Source: Clostridiaceae bacterium Marseille-Q4145 (GTDB lineage: Bacteria; Bacillota; Clostridia; Lachnospirales; Lachnospiraceae). Taken from it: a stretch of 64,000 nt of DNA. Where the stretch lies: NCBI GenBank assembly GCA_018223365.1, contig JAGTTP010000001.1, forward strand, positions 1,711,910 to 1,775,909, in the 5' to 3' direction. Shown here piece by piece: positions 25,282-34,931 of the stretch. The notes below the pieces were generated by a model, which was given only the letters and a program-made list of their open reading frames with translations, did not search any database and had not been told where the DNA came from. The position numbers and the translations under genes were made by a program. Within the stretch, counting starts at the first letter, position 1; each line of letters starts with the position of its first letter.

Positions 25282-26337
25282 ATGTATCGAGATCATACAA
25301 AAGTGGTAAAAATCGGTGACCGGGTTATCGGTGGGGGGAATCCCATCCTGATCCAGTCCATGACCAATACAAGAACGGAGAATGTGGAGGCAACCGTTTC
25401 CCAGATCCGTCGTCTGACTGCAGCCGGATGTGAGATTATCCGCTGTACCGTTCCAACTATGGAAGCGGCGCTGGCATTAAAGGAAATTAAGAAGCAGATC
25501 TCCATTCCGCTGGTGGCAGATATTCATTTTGACTATAAGATGGCCATTGCAGCCATGGAAAACGGCGCAGACAAAATCCGTATCAATCCGGGAAATATCG
25601 GAAGCTATGAGCGTATCAAGGCAGTTGTAGATACGGCAAAAGAAAGAAATATTCCCATTCGCGTGGGGGTGAACAGCGGTTCCCTGGAAAAAGAACTGGT
25701 GGAAAAATACCACGGTGTCACCGCAGAGGGAATTGTGGAGAGTGCCCTTGATAAAGTAAAAATCATCGAGGATATGGGGTATGACAATCTGGTCATTAGT
25801 ATCAAATCTTCCAACGTACTTATGTGCGCAAAAGCCCATGAACTGATAGCTCAGAAGACAGATCATCCGTTGCATGTGGGAATTACAGAGGCGGGAACTC
25901 TTTATTCCGGAAATATCAAATCCGCAGTTGGTCTTGGCGTGATCCTCTATCAGGGCATCGGCGATACGATCCGTGTTTCCCTGACCGGTGATCCGGCAGA
26001 AGAGGTGAAATCTGCACGTCTGATTTTAAAGACCCTGGGACTCAGAAAAGGCGGTGTGGAAGTTGTTTCCTGTCCGACCTGCGGAAGAACCAAGATTGAC
26101 CTTATCGGTCTGGCAAATAAAGTAGAAGCCATGGTAGCCAACTATCCACTGGATATCCGCGTAGCTGTTATGGGCTGCGTGGTGAACGGACCTGGTGAGG
26201 CAAGAGAAGCGGACATTGGAATCGCAGGCGGCGACGGCATCGGTCTTCTGATCAAACATGGTGAGATTGTTCAGAAGCTTCCGGAGGATCAGCTCCTGGA
26301 TGCTCTTCGTACAGAACTGGAGAACTGGAATGAATGA
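25282..26337 (+). CDS. ispG: 4-hydroxy-3-methylbut-2-enyl diphosphate synthase
   Basis: A 351-residue [4Fe-4S] enzyme of the MEP isoprenoid pathway. An N-terminal TIM barrel (KIGDRVIGGGNPILIQSMTNT) is joined to a C-terminal cluster domain with cysteines in SCPTCGR and MGCVVNGPGEA. The length is that of the bacterial form without an insert. CAGGAGGG precedes the ATG. Its end overlaps polC by 8 bp (26330-26337). Confidence 0.97.
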   Translation: MYRDHTKVVKIGDRVIGGGNPILIQSMTNTRTENVEATVSQIRRLTAAGCEIIRCTVPTMEAALALKEIKKQISIPLVADIHFDYKMAIAAMENGADKIRINPGNIGSYERIKAVVDTAKERNIPIRVGVNSGSLEKELVEKYHGVTAEGIVESALDKVKIIEDMGYDNLVISIKSSNVLMCAKAHELIAQKTDHPLHVGITEAGTLYSGNIKSAVGLGVILYQGIGDTIRVSLTGDPAEEVKSARLILKTLGLRKGGVEVVSCPTCGRTKIDLIGLANKVEAMVANYPLDIRVAVMGCVVNGPGEAREADIGIAGGDGIGLLIKHGEIVQKLPEDQLLDALRTELENWNE

Positions 26338-29300
26338 AAAACCGTTTTTTGAAGTGTTTCGCACACTGCAGGTAGACGGACAATTACATAGTCTCTTTGA
26401 GCAGGTTATGGTAACCCGGGTATCAACGAACCCGAAACGTGATGTGCTCAGAGTGTACATTGTGAGCAAAAAGCTGATTGCAAAAGATCAGCTTTTTCAT
26501 ATTGCAAAGCAGATTCAGCGGCAGATTTTCGGCAGCAGGAGGACACAGGTCTATTTTTTTGAAAAATTCCAGTTGTCTGAGCAGTATACGCCGGAGAAAT
26601 TGTGGGACCTCTATGAGGACAGTGTGCTCACAGAACTGGAAGCCTACAGCCCCTACAAAAGAAGCATTATGAAAAATGCGAAGGTGGAGTTTCCGGATGA
26701 ACACAACTTGCGGGTGACGGTTTCCGATCAAGTCTATGACAAGGAAGCAGTGGATGATATTTTACGGATTCTGGACCGGGTGTTTAATGAGCGCTGCGGC
26801 TTTCAGGTGAAGGTGGATGTGAACTACGTCGATCTGAAAGAACACAAGAGCCTGGAGAAGAGCGAGGCGCAGATGCGCCAGCGGATCAGCTTTCTGACGG
26901 AAAGTCTTATGAAGGAAAAGGAAGCCAAAGCTGAGGCGAAGGCGGAGCGGAAAGCAGCCAGGGAAGAGGCAAAGGCAGCAGGCGCTTCCGGTGGGAAATC
27001 ATCGGGAAATGGTACCGGAGCGGCAGCAGCCGGTGCCGGTGAAAATGCACCTAAATCTTTTGGCGGCGGACGGTTCGGCGGAGAAGGCCGCAGCGGCAGT
27101 ATCCGGAGAAGTGATAACCCGGATGTGCTTTATGGACGTGATTTTGAGGATGAGCCGATTCCGTTGGAGCAGATCGTCGAGGAGATGGGAGAGGTAACCG
27201 TTCGCGGCAAAATCTTCAATATGGAGGAGCGGGAGATCCGCGGGGAGCGCACCATTGTTACCTTGACAGTATCGGACTTTACCGATACCATCCATGTAAA
27301 AATGTTTACCAGAAATGAGCAGCTGGAAGAGCTGCGGAGTAAGATTTCTGCGGGCAATTTTGTAAAACTCAAGGGTATGACGACTCTGGACCGTTTCGAT
27401 CACGAGCTGACTATCAGTTCCGTGGTTGGTATTAAGAAGATCGCAGACTTTACCACTTCCCGTATGGATTATTCCTACAAGAAGCGTGTGGAGCTGCACT
27501 GCCATACGAAGATGAGCGATATGGACGGCGTTACCGATGCATCAGTTCTTCTGAAGCGTGCCAAAGCATGGGGAATGCCGGCTCTTGCTATCACGGATCA
27601 TGGCTGCGTGCAGGCATTTACGGAGGCCAGCCATACGATTTCCAAGGATGAAGAGTTTAAAGTTATTTATGGAGTGGAAGGTTATCTGGTGGATGACCTG
27701 AAGGAATTGGTAGAAAATTCCAAGGGGCAAAGCCTCGATGATCCCTATGTAGTATTTGACCTTGAGACCACCGGACTTTCCGCAGTCAACAATAAGATTA
27801 TTGAGATCGGTGCGGTCAAGGTGGAAAATGGAAAGATCACGGATCGGTTCAGTACTTTTGTCAATCCGAAGGAGCCAATTCCCTTTGCGATCGAAGAACT
27901 GACCAGTATCAGTGATGAGATGGTCATCGGCGCACCGACCATCGAAGAAATTTTGCCGGATTTCCTGAAGTTCTGTGAGGGCTGTGGGCTGATTGCCCAC
28001 AATGCCTCTTTTGATGCGGGATTTATCGAGGAAAACTGCCGTCGTATGAATATTCCTACGGACTTTACGGTAGGAGATACGGTGGCTATGGCAAGACTCC
28101 TTCTTCCGGCTCTTAATAAATTTAAACTGGACACAGTTGCCAAGGCATTGAATGTGTCTCTTGACCATCATCACCGTGCGGTGGATGACGCAGCCTGCAC
28201 AGCGGAGATCTTTGTGAAATTTATTGAGATGTTCAAAGCAAGAGATGTTCGGAATCTCGATCAGGTCAATGAGATGGGGCGGACGAATGAGGATGCCATT
28301 CGAAAGCTTCCTACTTATCATATCATTATATTAGCGAAAAATGACATTGGACGGGTGAACCTTTACCGTCTGGTATCCTGGTCACATCTTAAATACTTTG
28401 CCAGAAGACCGCGGATTCCAAAGAGTCTTCTGAATGAATACCGGGAAGGTCTGATCGTAGGTTCTGCCTGCGAGGCGGGGGAACTGTATCAGGCAATTCT
28501 TAGAGGAGCGCCCAGCCAGGAAGTGGCAAGAATCGTGAATTTTTACGATTACCTGGAGATCCAGCCCCTGGGCAATAACGGATTTATGCTGCGAGATTCC
28601 AAGAATCCGGTAAACTCGGAGGAAGATCTCCGGGAAAATGTCCGGAAGATCGTGCGCCTTGGTGAAGAATTTAAGAAGCCGGTCGTTGCCACCTGCGATG
28701 TGCATTTCATTGACCCGGAGGATGAAGTATACCGAAGAATCATCATGGCGGGAAAGGGCTTTAATGATGCTGATGAACAGGCCCCGCTTTATCTTCGTAC
28801 TACGGAGGAGATGCTGGCGGAATTTGAATTTCTTGGTGCGGAGAAGGCGGAAGAGGTGGTCATCACTAACACGAATATGATTTCCGATATGTGCGAGCAT
28901 CTGTCACCGGTGCGTCCGGATAAATGCCCGCCGGTCATCCCGAATTCTGACAAAACGCTGCGAGAGATCTGTTACAACAAAGCCCACGAGATTTACGGAG
29001 ATGATCTGCCGGAAGTGGTAACGGAGCGTCTGGAGAGGGAACTGAAGTCCATTATTGGAAATGGATTCGCCGTGATGTACATTATCGCCCAGAAGCTGGT
29101 ATGGAAATCCAATGACGACGGTTATCTGGTAGGCTCCCGTGGATCTGTAGGTTCTTCTTTTGTCGCTACCATGGCGGGAATCACGGAAGTAAATCCGCTG
29201 CGTCCTCACTATATCTGTCCCCAGTGTCATTATAGTGACTTTGACTCGGATGATGTGAAAGCTTATGCAGGAATGGCGGGCTGCGATATGCCGGACAAGG

Positions 29301-30838
29301 ACTGCCCGGTGTGTGGTCATAAGTTATTAAAAGAGGGATTTGACATTCCCTTCGAGACCTTCCTTGGTTTCAAGGGAAACAAGGAACCGGATATCGACCT
29401 GAATTTCTCCGGTGATTATCAGTCCAAGGCGCACAAATATACAGAAGTTATCTTCGGTGCAGGTCAGACCTTCCGGGCGGGAACCATCGGTACGCTGGCA
29501 GATAAGACAGCATTTGGCTATGTAAAAAAATACTATGAAGAGCGCGGCACCAGCAAGCGGAACTGTGAGATCGACCGGATCGTGCAAGGCTGTACAGGTG
29601 TCCGCCGAACCACAGGACAGCACCCGGGCGGTATCATTGTACTTCCCTTGGGCGAAACGATCTATTCCTTTACTCCAGTGCAGCATCCGGCCAACGATAT
29701 GACGACGGATACGGTAACGACTCATTTCGATTACCATTCCATCGACCATAACCTGTTGAAACTGGATATTCTGGGACATGATGATCCCACCATGATCCGT
29801 ATGCTGGAGGATTTGACCGGTGTGGATGCAAAGACCATTCCGCTGGATGACCCGGAAGTTATGACCCTGTTCCAGAGTACGGAAGCTCTGGGCGTGAAGC
29901 CGGAGGATATCGGAGGTACCAGGCTTGGCTCTTTGGGAATTCCGGAGTTTGGTACCGAGTTTGCAATGCAGATGTTAATCGATACCCACCCGACCCACTT
30001 TTCTGATCTGGTCCGCATTGCCGGACTGGCCCACGGAACGGACGTGTGGCTGGGCAACGCCCAGACGCTGATTCAGGAAGGAAAGGCGACCATTTCTACG
30101 GCCATCTGTACGCGAGACGATATTATGACGTATCTCATTGGTATGGGACTGGACAGTGAGATGTCCTTCAAGATTATGGAGGCCGTCCGGAAAGGAACCG
30201 TTGCAAAAGGAAAATGTGACAACTGGCCGAAATGGAAGGAAGAGATGATTGCCCACAACGTACCGGACTGGTATATCTGGTCCTGTGAGAAGATCAAGTA
30301 TATGTTCCCAAAAGCCCATGCGGCAGCTTATGTTATGATGGCATGGCGAATTGCCTGGTGCAAGATCAATTATCCGCTGGCTTACTATGCGGCATATTTC
30401 AGTATCCGCGCGGATGCATTTAATTATGAGATCATGTGTCAGGGCCGGGACCGTCTGGAATACTATATGGCGGATTATAAGAGAAGAAGTGATTCCCTGT
30501 CCCAGAAAGAGCAGGAGACCCTGAAGGATATGAAGAGCGTACAGGAAATGTATGCCCGTGGTTTTGAATTTATGAAGATCGATATCTACCGGGCCAATGC
30601 CCATGAGTTCCAGATCATTGATGGAAAACTCATGCCCTCCCTGTCGACCATCGACGGACTGGGTGATAAGGCAGCGGATGCCTTCGTGGAAGCCGCGGCT
30701 CAGGGACCGTTCCTTTCCAAAGACGATCTCCGCCAGCGCAGCAAGCTCAGCAAGACCGTCATCGACCTGATGGCAGATCTGGGACTTCTGGAGGGGCTGC
30801 CCGAATCCAACCAGTTGTCGCTGTTTGATTTTGGGTAA
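26330..30838 (+). CDS. polC: DNA polymerase III alpha subunit, Gram-positive PolC type
   Basis: A 1502-residue replicative polymerase with built-in proofreading. The N-terminal domain is followed by a low-complexity Ala/Glu/Lys and Gly linker (about 205-260), then an OB-type region. A PHP domain (HCHTKMSDMDG, about 390) is split by the DEDD exonuclease (FDLETTGL about 476; DHHHRAVDDA). The palm/fingers core (GSRGSVGSSF), a four-cysteine zinc site (CPQC, CPVCG) and thumb motifs (PKAHAAAY about 1325) follow. It ends in QLSLFDF, a beta-clamp-binding peptide. The ATG at 26330 overlaps ispG and gives the expected N-terminus MNEKPF; starts further upstream lie deep within ispG. Confidence 0.97.
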   Translation: MNEKPFFEVFRTLQVDGQLHSLFEQVMVTRVSTNPKRDVLRVYIVSKKLIAKDQLFHIAKQIQRQIFGSRRTQVYFFEKFQLSEQYTPEKLWDLYEDSVLTELEAYSPYKRSIMKNAKVEFPDEHNLRVTVSDQVYDKEAVDDILRILDRVFNERCGFQVKVDVNYVDLKEHKSLEKSEAQMRQRISFLTESLMKEKEAKAEAKAERKAAREEAKAAGASGGKSSGNGTGAAAAGAGENAPKSFGGGRFGGEGRSGSIRRSDNPDVLYGRDFEDEPIPLEQIVEEMGEVTVRGKIFNMEEREIRGERTIVTLTVSDFTDTIHVKMFTRNEQLEELRSKISAGNFVKLKGMTTLDRFDHELTISSVVGIKKIADFTTSRMDYSYKKRVELHCHTKMSDMDGVTDASVLLKRAKAWGMPALAITDHGCVQAFTEASHTISKDEEFKVIYGVEGYLVDDLKELVENSKGQSLDDPYVVFDLETTGLSAVNNKIIEIGAVKVENGKITDRFSTFVNPKEPIPFAIEELTSISDEMVIGAPTIEEILPDFLKFCEGCGLIAHNASFDAGFIEENCRRMNIPTDFTVGDTVAMARLLLPALNKFKLDTVAKALNVSLDHHHRAVDDAACTAEIFVKFIEMFKARDVRNLDQVNEMGRTNEDAIRKLPTYHIIILAKNDIGRVNLYRLVSWSHLKYFARRPRIPKSLLNEYREGLIVGSACEAGELYQAILRGAPSQEVARIVNFYDYLEIQPLGNNGFMLRDSKNPVNSEEDLRENVRKIVRLGEEFKKPVVATCDVHFIDPEDEVYRRIIMAGKGFNDADEQAPLYLRTTEEMLAEFEFLGAEKAEEVVITNTNMISDMCEHLSPVRPDKCPPVIPNSDKTLREICYNKAHEIYGDDLPEVVTERLERELKSIIGNGFAVMYIIAQKLVWKSNDDGYLVGSRGSVGSSFVATMAGITEVNPLRPHYICPQCHYSDFDSDDVKAYAGMAGCDMPDKDCPVCGHKLLKEGFDIPFETFLGFKGNKEPDIDLNFSGDYQSKAHKYTEVIFGAGQTFRAGTIGTLADKTAFGYVKKYYEERGTSKRNCEIDRIVQGCTGVRRTTGQHPGGIIVLPLGETIYSFTPVQHPANDMTTDTVTTHFDYHSIDHNLLKLDILGHDDPTMIRMLEDLTGVDAKTIPLDDPEVMTLFQSTEALGVKPEDIGGTRLGSLGIPEFGTEFAMQMLIDTHPTHFSDLVRIAGLAHGTDVWLGNAQTLIQEGKATISTAICTRDDIMTYLIGMGLDSEMSFKIMEAVRKGTVAKGKCDNWPKWKEEMIAHNVPDWYIWSCEKIKYMFPKAHAAAYVMMAWRIAWCKINYPLAYYAAYFSIRADAFNYEIMCQGRDRLEYYMADYKRRSDSLSQKEQETLKDMKSVQEMYARGFEFMKIDIYRANAHEFQIIDGKLMPSLSTIDGLGDKAADAFVEAAAQGPFLSKDDLRQRSKLSKTVIDLMADLGLLEGLPESNQLSLFDFG

Positions 30839-30851
30839 CATCAAAAAGAAC

Positions 30852-30880
30852 TTTACTTATTAACATTTATAAGATATACT
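30852..30880 (+). promoter_or_regulatory. purA promoter
   Basis: TTTACT (30852-30857) and TATACT (30875-30880) are spaced 17 bp. The resulting ~85-nt leader holds two hairpins: TGCGGTC/GACCGCA (30891-30897, 30911-30917) and ACAGGT/ACCTGT (30932-30937, 30946-30951). Confidence 0.7.
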
Positions 30881-30970
30881 AAGTTGTGTATGCGGTCAAT
30901 TTTAACCTGGGACCGCAGTTGTTTATACAGGACAGGTAAAGAGAAACCTGTGAAATGGAGGAAGTTATCT

Positions 30971-32257
30971 ATGGTAAGAGCAGTTGTAGGAGCAAACTGG
31001 GGTGATGAAGGAAAAGGCAAGATCACCGATATGCTCGGCCAGGAGTCCGATATTATTGTAAGATTCCAGGGAGGAGCCAATGCGGGTCATACCATCGTCA
31101 ATGATTATGGAAAGTTTGCATTACACACCCTGCCGTCCGGAATTTTCTATGGTCATACGACCAGCATTATCGGAAACGGCGTGGCACTGAATATCCCGGT
31201 ATTTTTTAAGGAGCTTCAGAGCGTTGTGGATCAGAATGTTCCAATGCCGAAGATTCTGGTATCTGACCGTGCGCAGATGGTAATGTCTTATCATATTCTT
31301 TTTGATAAACTGGAAGAGGAGCGTCTGGCAGGAAAGTCCTTTGGATCTACCAAATCCGGTATCGCACCGTTCTATTCAGACAAATATGCAAAGATCGGTT
31401 TCCAGGTCAGCGACCTGTTTGCCGATGAGAAAGAATTAAGAGAAAGAATTGCTAATGTAATTCTGAAGAAAAATGTTCTCCTTGAGAATCTGTATCATGC
31501 AGAACCCCTCAAAGAGGACGATATCTACGAAGAGCTGATGGGCTACAAGAAGATGGTAGAGCCCTATGTGTGCGACGTATCCGCATATCTGTGGGAAGCT
31601 ATCAAAGAAGGAAAGAACATCCTGCTGGAAGGTCAGCTGGGAACCCTGAAGGATCCGGATCATGGAATTTACCCGATGGTTACCTCTTCTTCCACACTGG
31701 CAGCTTACGGTGCCATCGGAGCAGGTATTCCGCCTTATGAGATCAAACAGGTTATCACTGTATGTAAGGCATACTCCAGTGCAGTAGGAGCAGGTGCATT
31801 TGTCAGCGAGATTTTCGGTGAGGAAGCAGACGAGCTCAGAAGACGCGGCGGAGACGGCGGAGAGTATGGTGCAACTACCGGACGTCCGAGAAGAATGGGA
31901 TGGTTCGACTGTGTGGCTTCCAAATACGGATGCCGTCTGCAGGGTGCTACTGATGTGGCATTTACCGTACTTGACGTACTTGGCTATCTGGATGAGATTC
32001 CGGTATGCGTAGGCTACGACATTGACGGAAAAGTAACGACTGATTTCCCGACCACTCATCTGCTGGAGAAAGCAAAACCGGTATACGAGGTTCTTCCGGG
32101 ATGGAAATGTGATATCCGCGGTATCAAGAATTACGAAGAGCTGCCGGAGAACTGCCGCAAATACATCGAGTTCATTGAGAAACAGATTGGATTCCCGATT
32201 ACCATGATTTCCAACGGACCGGGAAGAAACGACATCATCCACAGAAATGTGAAATAA
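30971..32257 (+). CDS. purA: adenylosuccinate synthetase
   Basis: A 428-residue GTP-dependent enzyme joining IMP and aspartate, the first committed step to AMP. The phosphate loop GDEGKGK and the HTIVN, STKSGIAPFYSDKYAK and GATTGRPRR motifs are intact. The ATG at 30971 is chosen because GGAGGAAG precedes it and the conserved N-terminus MVRAVVGANWGDEGKG follows; a frame from 30884 would begin near the transcription start. A small HAD gene follows at 7 bp. Confidence 0.97.
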   Translation: MVRAVVGANWGDEGKGKITDMLGQESDIIVRFQGGANAGHTIVNDYGKFALHTLPSGIFYGHTTSIIGNGVALNIPVFFKELQSVVDQNVPMPKILVSDRAQMVMSYHILFDKLEEERLAGKSFGSTKSGIAPFYSDKYAKIGFQVSDLFADEKELRERIANVILKKNVLLENLYHAEPLKEDDIYEELMGYKKMVEPYVCDVSAYLWEAIKEGKNILLEGQLGTLKDPDHGIYPMVTSSSTLAAYGAIGAGIPPYEIKQVITVCKAYSSAVGAGAFVSEIFGEEADELRRRGGDGGEYGATTGRPRRMGWFDCVASKYGCRLQGATDVAFTVLDVLGYLDEIPVCVGYDIDGKVTTDFPTTHLLEKAKPVYEVLPGWKCDIRGIKNYEELPENCRKYIEFIEKQIGFPITMISNGPGRNDIIHRNVK

Positions 32258-32264
32258 GAAAATC

Positions 32265-32873
32265 ATGATCAGAAATATTGTATTTGACATCGGAAATGTA
32301 CTGGTAGATTATTGCTGGCAGGATCACATTGCACATTATGGATTTAAGGGTGAGAAGGCAGACCGGATTGCTCATGCCATGATGCTGGGGCCCGATTGGA
32401 AAGAGCTGGATCGGGGTGTGCTAAGGGGCGAAGAATTTCGTCGTCTGCTTATCAGCAAAGCACCGGAGCTTGAGCAGGAGATTCTACTGCTCATGTCGGA
32501 TTTAAGTACGCTGGTGCGGAGACGGGAAGGCAGTATTCCGTGGATTCAGGATCTGAAAGCAAGAGGATACCATACCTACTATCTTTCCAATTATGGAGAG
32601 CAGGTGCGCTATGATACAGCGGCTTCTCTGGATTTTATGAAAGAGATGGATGGTGGTATTATGTCCTATGAGGTGCATCAGATTAAGCCGGATGAGAAGA
32701 TTTACCGTATGCTGCTTGACAGGTATCACCTGAAAGCAGAGGAAAGCATTTTTCTGGATGATACAAACATCAATGTGGACGGAGCAATAAAGGTAGGAAT
32801 GCAGGGACTTCTGGTGGAAAACCAGGAGCAGGCAGTCCGTGATCTGAATGCGCTTCTGAAGCAGCAGGACTGA
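32265..32873 (+). CDS. HAD-superfamily phosphatase, YihX-like
   Basis: A 202-residue hydrolase with motif I FDIGNVLVD (nucleophile Asp8), motif II YYLSN, and C-terminal motifs KPDEKIY and FLDDTNINV. The general acid position is Gly rather than Asp, as in the YihX/epoxide-hydrolase-like subgroup. Substrates in this group are phosphorylated sugars or nucleotides; the exact one is unknown. It lies 7 bp after purA and is probably cotranscribed. A GC-rich hairpin (32883-32910) without a T run follows. Confidence 0.88.
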   Translation: MIRNIVFDIGNVLVDYCWQDHIAHYGFKGEKADRIAHAMMLGPDWKELDRGVLRGEEFRRLLISKAPELEQEILLLMSDLSTLVRRREGSIPWIQDLKARGYHTYYLSNYGEQVRYDTAASLDFMKEMDGGIMSYEVHQIKPDEKIYRMLLDRYHLKAEESIFLDDTNINVDGAIKVGMQGLLVENQEQAVRDLNALLKQQD

Positions 32874-32950
32874 TAAATCAAAGGAGCAGGAGGGGAGACT
32901 TTTCTGCTCCTTGTCTTATTTCATGAATATGACAGAAAGGACGACGGAAA

Positions 32951-33685
32951 ATGAGAGATATACTGGATGTACATACCCATACCATTGCCAGTGGGCATGC
33001 GTATAACACCATGATGGAGATGATTCATGCAGCCCAGGAGAAGGGACTGGAAGTATATGGAATTACGGAGCATGCACCGAAAATGCCGGGTACCTGTGGA
33101 GAGTTCTATTTTCACAATTTGAAAGTGGTACCAAGACAGCATGGGAATCTGGAACTATTGTTAGGGGCGGAGATGAACATTCTGGACGAGAATGGAACTG
33201 TGGATTTTGGGGAACCCTATCTTGGTAAGATGGATGTGACGGTTGCAAGTCTCCATACTCCCTGTATCAAGCCGGGCAGCCGGGATTGGAATACATCCTG
33301 CATCATCAATGCCATGAAAAATCCACATATCAATATCATCGGTCATCCGGATGACGGTCGCTATTCATTGGATTATGAAGCAATTGTACAGGCGGCAAAG
33401 GAGACTCACACACTTCTGGAGATTAATAACAATTCCCTGAATCCAAGAGGGTTTCGTCAGAATGCGCGGGAAAATGATTTGACCATGCTCCGACTCTGCA
33501 AAAAATACGGGGTGTCTGTCATTATGGGAAGTGATGCACATTATTATGAGGATATTCTCAATCACAGCCGTTCTCTGGAACTTATTGAGGAAGTGGATTT
33601 CCCAGAGGAATTGGTAGCAAATTCCCAAAAGGAACGGCTCTATCCATTTATCAATAAATATCTTCAGAATGGCTGGACTTTATGA
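32951..33685 (+). CDS. PHP-domain phosphatase, YcdX-like
   Basis: A 244-residue trinuclear-metal phosphoesterase. The PHP motifs DVHTHTIASGHAY, ITEHAPKMP, GAEMNILD, IGHPDDGRY and GSDAHYYED supply the histidine and aspartate ligands. This is the YcdX subfamily, which hydrolyses small phosphate esters; it has no polymerase part. It may be cotranscribed with the upstream HAD phosphatase. Confidence 0.9.
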   Translation: MRDILDVHTHTIASGHAYNTMMEMIHAAQEKGLEVYGITEHAPKMPGTCGEFYFHNLKVVPRQHGNLELLLGAEMNILDENGTVDFGEPYLGKMDVTVASLHTPCIKPGSRDWNTSCIINAMKNPHINIIGHPDDGRYSLDYEAIVQAAKETHTLLEINNNSLNPRGFRQNARENDLTMLRLCKKYGVSVIMGSDAHYYEDILNHSRSLELIEEVDFPEELVANSQKERLYPFINKYLQNGWTL

Positions 33686-33737
33686 TTTTAGTGTGTTAAA
33701 ATGTTGAAATCAGGAGTAGAAAACCAGGGGGTAAGAC

Positions 33738-34049
33738 ATGAGCAAAAGAATTCGCAATGAGGCTACCGACGGACTGTTCCACGCGATCCTCAGTCTGCAA
33801 AGTATGGAAGAATGCTATACATTTTTTGAAGACGTCTGCACCATCAACGAGATCCAGTCTCTGTCCCAGCGCTTTGAAGTTGCAAAACTCTTGCGGGAGA
33901 AACAGACTTATCTGGAGATAGCAGAGAAAACAGGAGCATCCACCGCGACCATCAGCCGCGTAAACCGTTCTTTGAATTATGGAAATGACGGATACGATAT
34001 GGTATTCCGTCGTCTGGAAAAAGAAGAGGAAGAAAAAGGAAAAGAGTAA
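33738..34049 (+). CDS. YerC/YecD-family TrpR-related regulator
   Basis: A 103-residue helical DNA-binding protein related to TrpR. The helix-turn-helix reads TYLEIAEKTGASTATISRVNRSL (two motifs joined), and the N-terminal helices match the TrpR/YerC fold. The role of this family in clostridia is not settled, and TrpR-type tryptophan sensing cannot be assumed. A terminator shared with the convergent DUF1836 gene follows. Confidence 0.9.
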   Translation: MSKRIRNEATDGLFHAILSLQSMEECYTFFEDVCTINEIQSLSQRFEVAKLLREKQTYLEIAEKTGASTATISRVNRSLNYGNDGYDMVFRRLEKEEEEKGKE

Positions 34050-34073
34050 GCCGCATAAAACGGTTTACTCTTT
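34041..34073. terminator. shared terminator between the TrpR-like and DUF1836 genes
   Basis: A 13-bp stem with one G-U pair (34041-34053, 34061-34073) has A-rich and T-rich flanks, so it can work for both convergent genes. Each gene end overlaps it. Confidence 0.85.
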
Positions 34074-34685
34074 TTCTTTGTGTTTCTTTCCGGTTTCCTT
34101 TTTGGGAAGGCCGTCGATGAGCTTTTCGATCACTTGTTTTTTTACATATACATCAAAACTTAAGAGACAGATAAAAGAGAAGGTCTGTAAAAACTGCCGA
34201 TCCTCTTCCTCCGCGTCAGGAAAAATCTCAGAAGCAATGTGATATTTGTCGATTACATCCTGTTTCATCTTCTCCACTTCCTGCCGCTCCAGGCTGAAGA
34301 CTTCCTCGTAGATGGACTGCATATTAAAATCGCCCTCGCTGTGGAAATACCGCTCGGTCAGCGGCTCCAGAAGGCTTTGAATATCTCCGATGGAAAGGAT
34401 AGATTTATAATAGTAAATATAGATCAGAAGCAGCATGTGCTCCTTTGAATATTTTTTCTTATCAGGAGAAGGCAGAAGCCGGTTCTTCGCATAGTTGTTG
34501 ATCATGGTCTTGGTGAGGATCTTGTCCTCGGGGTACCGTTTGGAGGAACTTAAGTGCTCTTCCATAAAGGTTGTTACCTGATCCATGTAGAGATCAATAT
34601 TCGGAATCTCCTTTGGCTTGATATAGTCAATTCGGTCAAGACTTTCCAGAATACTGTTAAGGATGTCCTGCTGGTTAATTGTCAT
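34065..34685 (-). CDS. DUF1836 domain protein (MerR-like helix-turn-helix)
   Basis: A 206-residue soluble protein. Its N-terminal ~110 residues match DUF1836, a predicted winged-helix/MerR-like DNA-binding fold (ILTKTMINNYAKNRLLPSPDKKKYSKEHML). The charged helical C-terminus ends in a Lys/Glu tail. It is transcribed alone from a consensus promoter, with GAGGTG 7 bp before the ATG. Regulation targets are unknown. Confidence 0.85.
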   Translation of the reverse strand: MTINQQDILNSILESLDRIDYIKPKEIPNIDLYMDQVTTFMEEHLSSSKRYPEDKILTKTMINNYAKNRLLPSPDKKKYSKEHMLLLIYIYYYKSILSIGDIQSLLEPLTERYFHSEGDFNMQSIYEEVFSLERQEVEKMKQDVIDKYHIASEIFPDAEEEDRQFLQTFSFICLLSFDVYVKKQVIEKLIDGLPKKETGKKHKEKE

Positions 34686-34706
34686 ACGTAATCACCTCGT
34701 TTGTTT

Positions 34707-34735
34707 ATTATATAGTATTTAAAACTACATAACAA
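34707..34735 (-). promoter_or_regulatory. DUF1836 gene promoter
   Basis: On the minus strand TTGTTA (34735-34730) and a perfect TATAAT (34712-34707) are spaced 17 bp. Confidence 0.75.
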
Positions 34736-34842
34736 GTCCTTTTATACAAAAAATTTTGAGAGATTTGCGTATAAGAAGAGCCAGGAAGGGTATACTGTAA
34801 ATGTACGGAAGAGAAATTGAATACTTATCCTCCCCTTTGAAG

Positions 34843-34884
34843 ATCCGTCTGTTATGGAATGCCATGGCAGACGGATTTTTGTTT
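34843..34884 (+). terminator. terminator-like hairpin upstream of ugd
   Basis: A perfect 9-bp stem ATCCGTCTG/CAGACGGAT (34843-34851, 34868-34876) is followed by a T-rich tract. A TATACT at 34791-34796 lies upstream, so a short leader or small transcript of ~80 nt may end here. Confidence 0.7.
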
Positions 34885-34911
34885 GACATTGCCCGGGCAC
34901 AATGTTAGAGT
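34883..34911 (+). promoter_or_regulatory. promoter of the UDP-glucose dehydrogenase gene
   Basis: TTGACA (34883-34888) overlaps the hairpin's T tract; TAGAGT (34906-34911) follows at 17 bp. Confidence 0.6.
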
Positions 34912-34931
34912 GATAAGCGGAGGATCAGGTC

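Noticed and set aside
29975..30844. Minus-strand frame (289 codons) opposite the end of polC
   Set aside because: Antisense shadow of conserved polymerase sequence.
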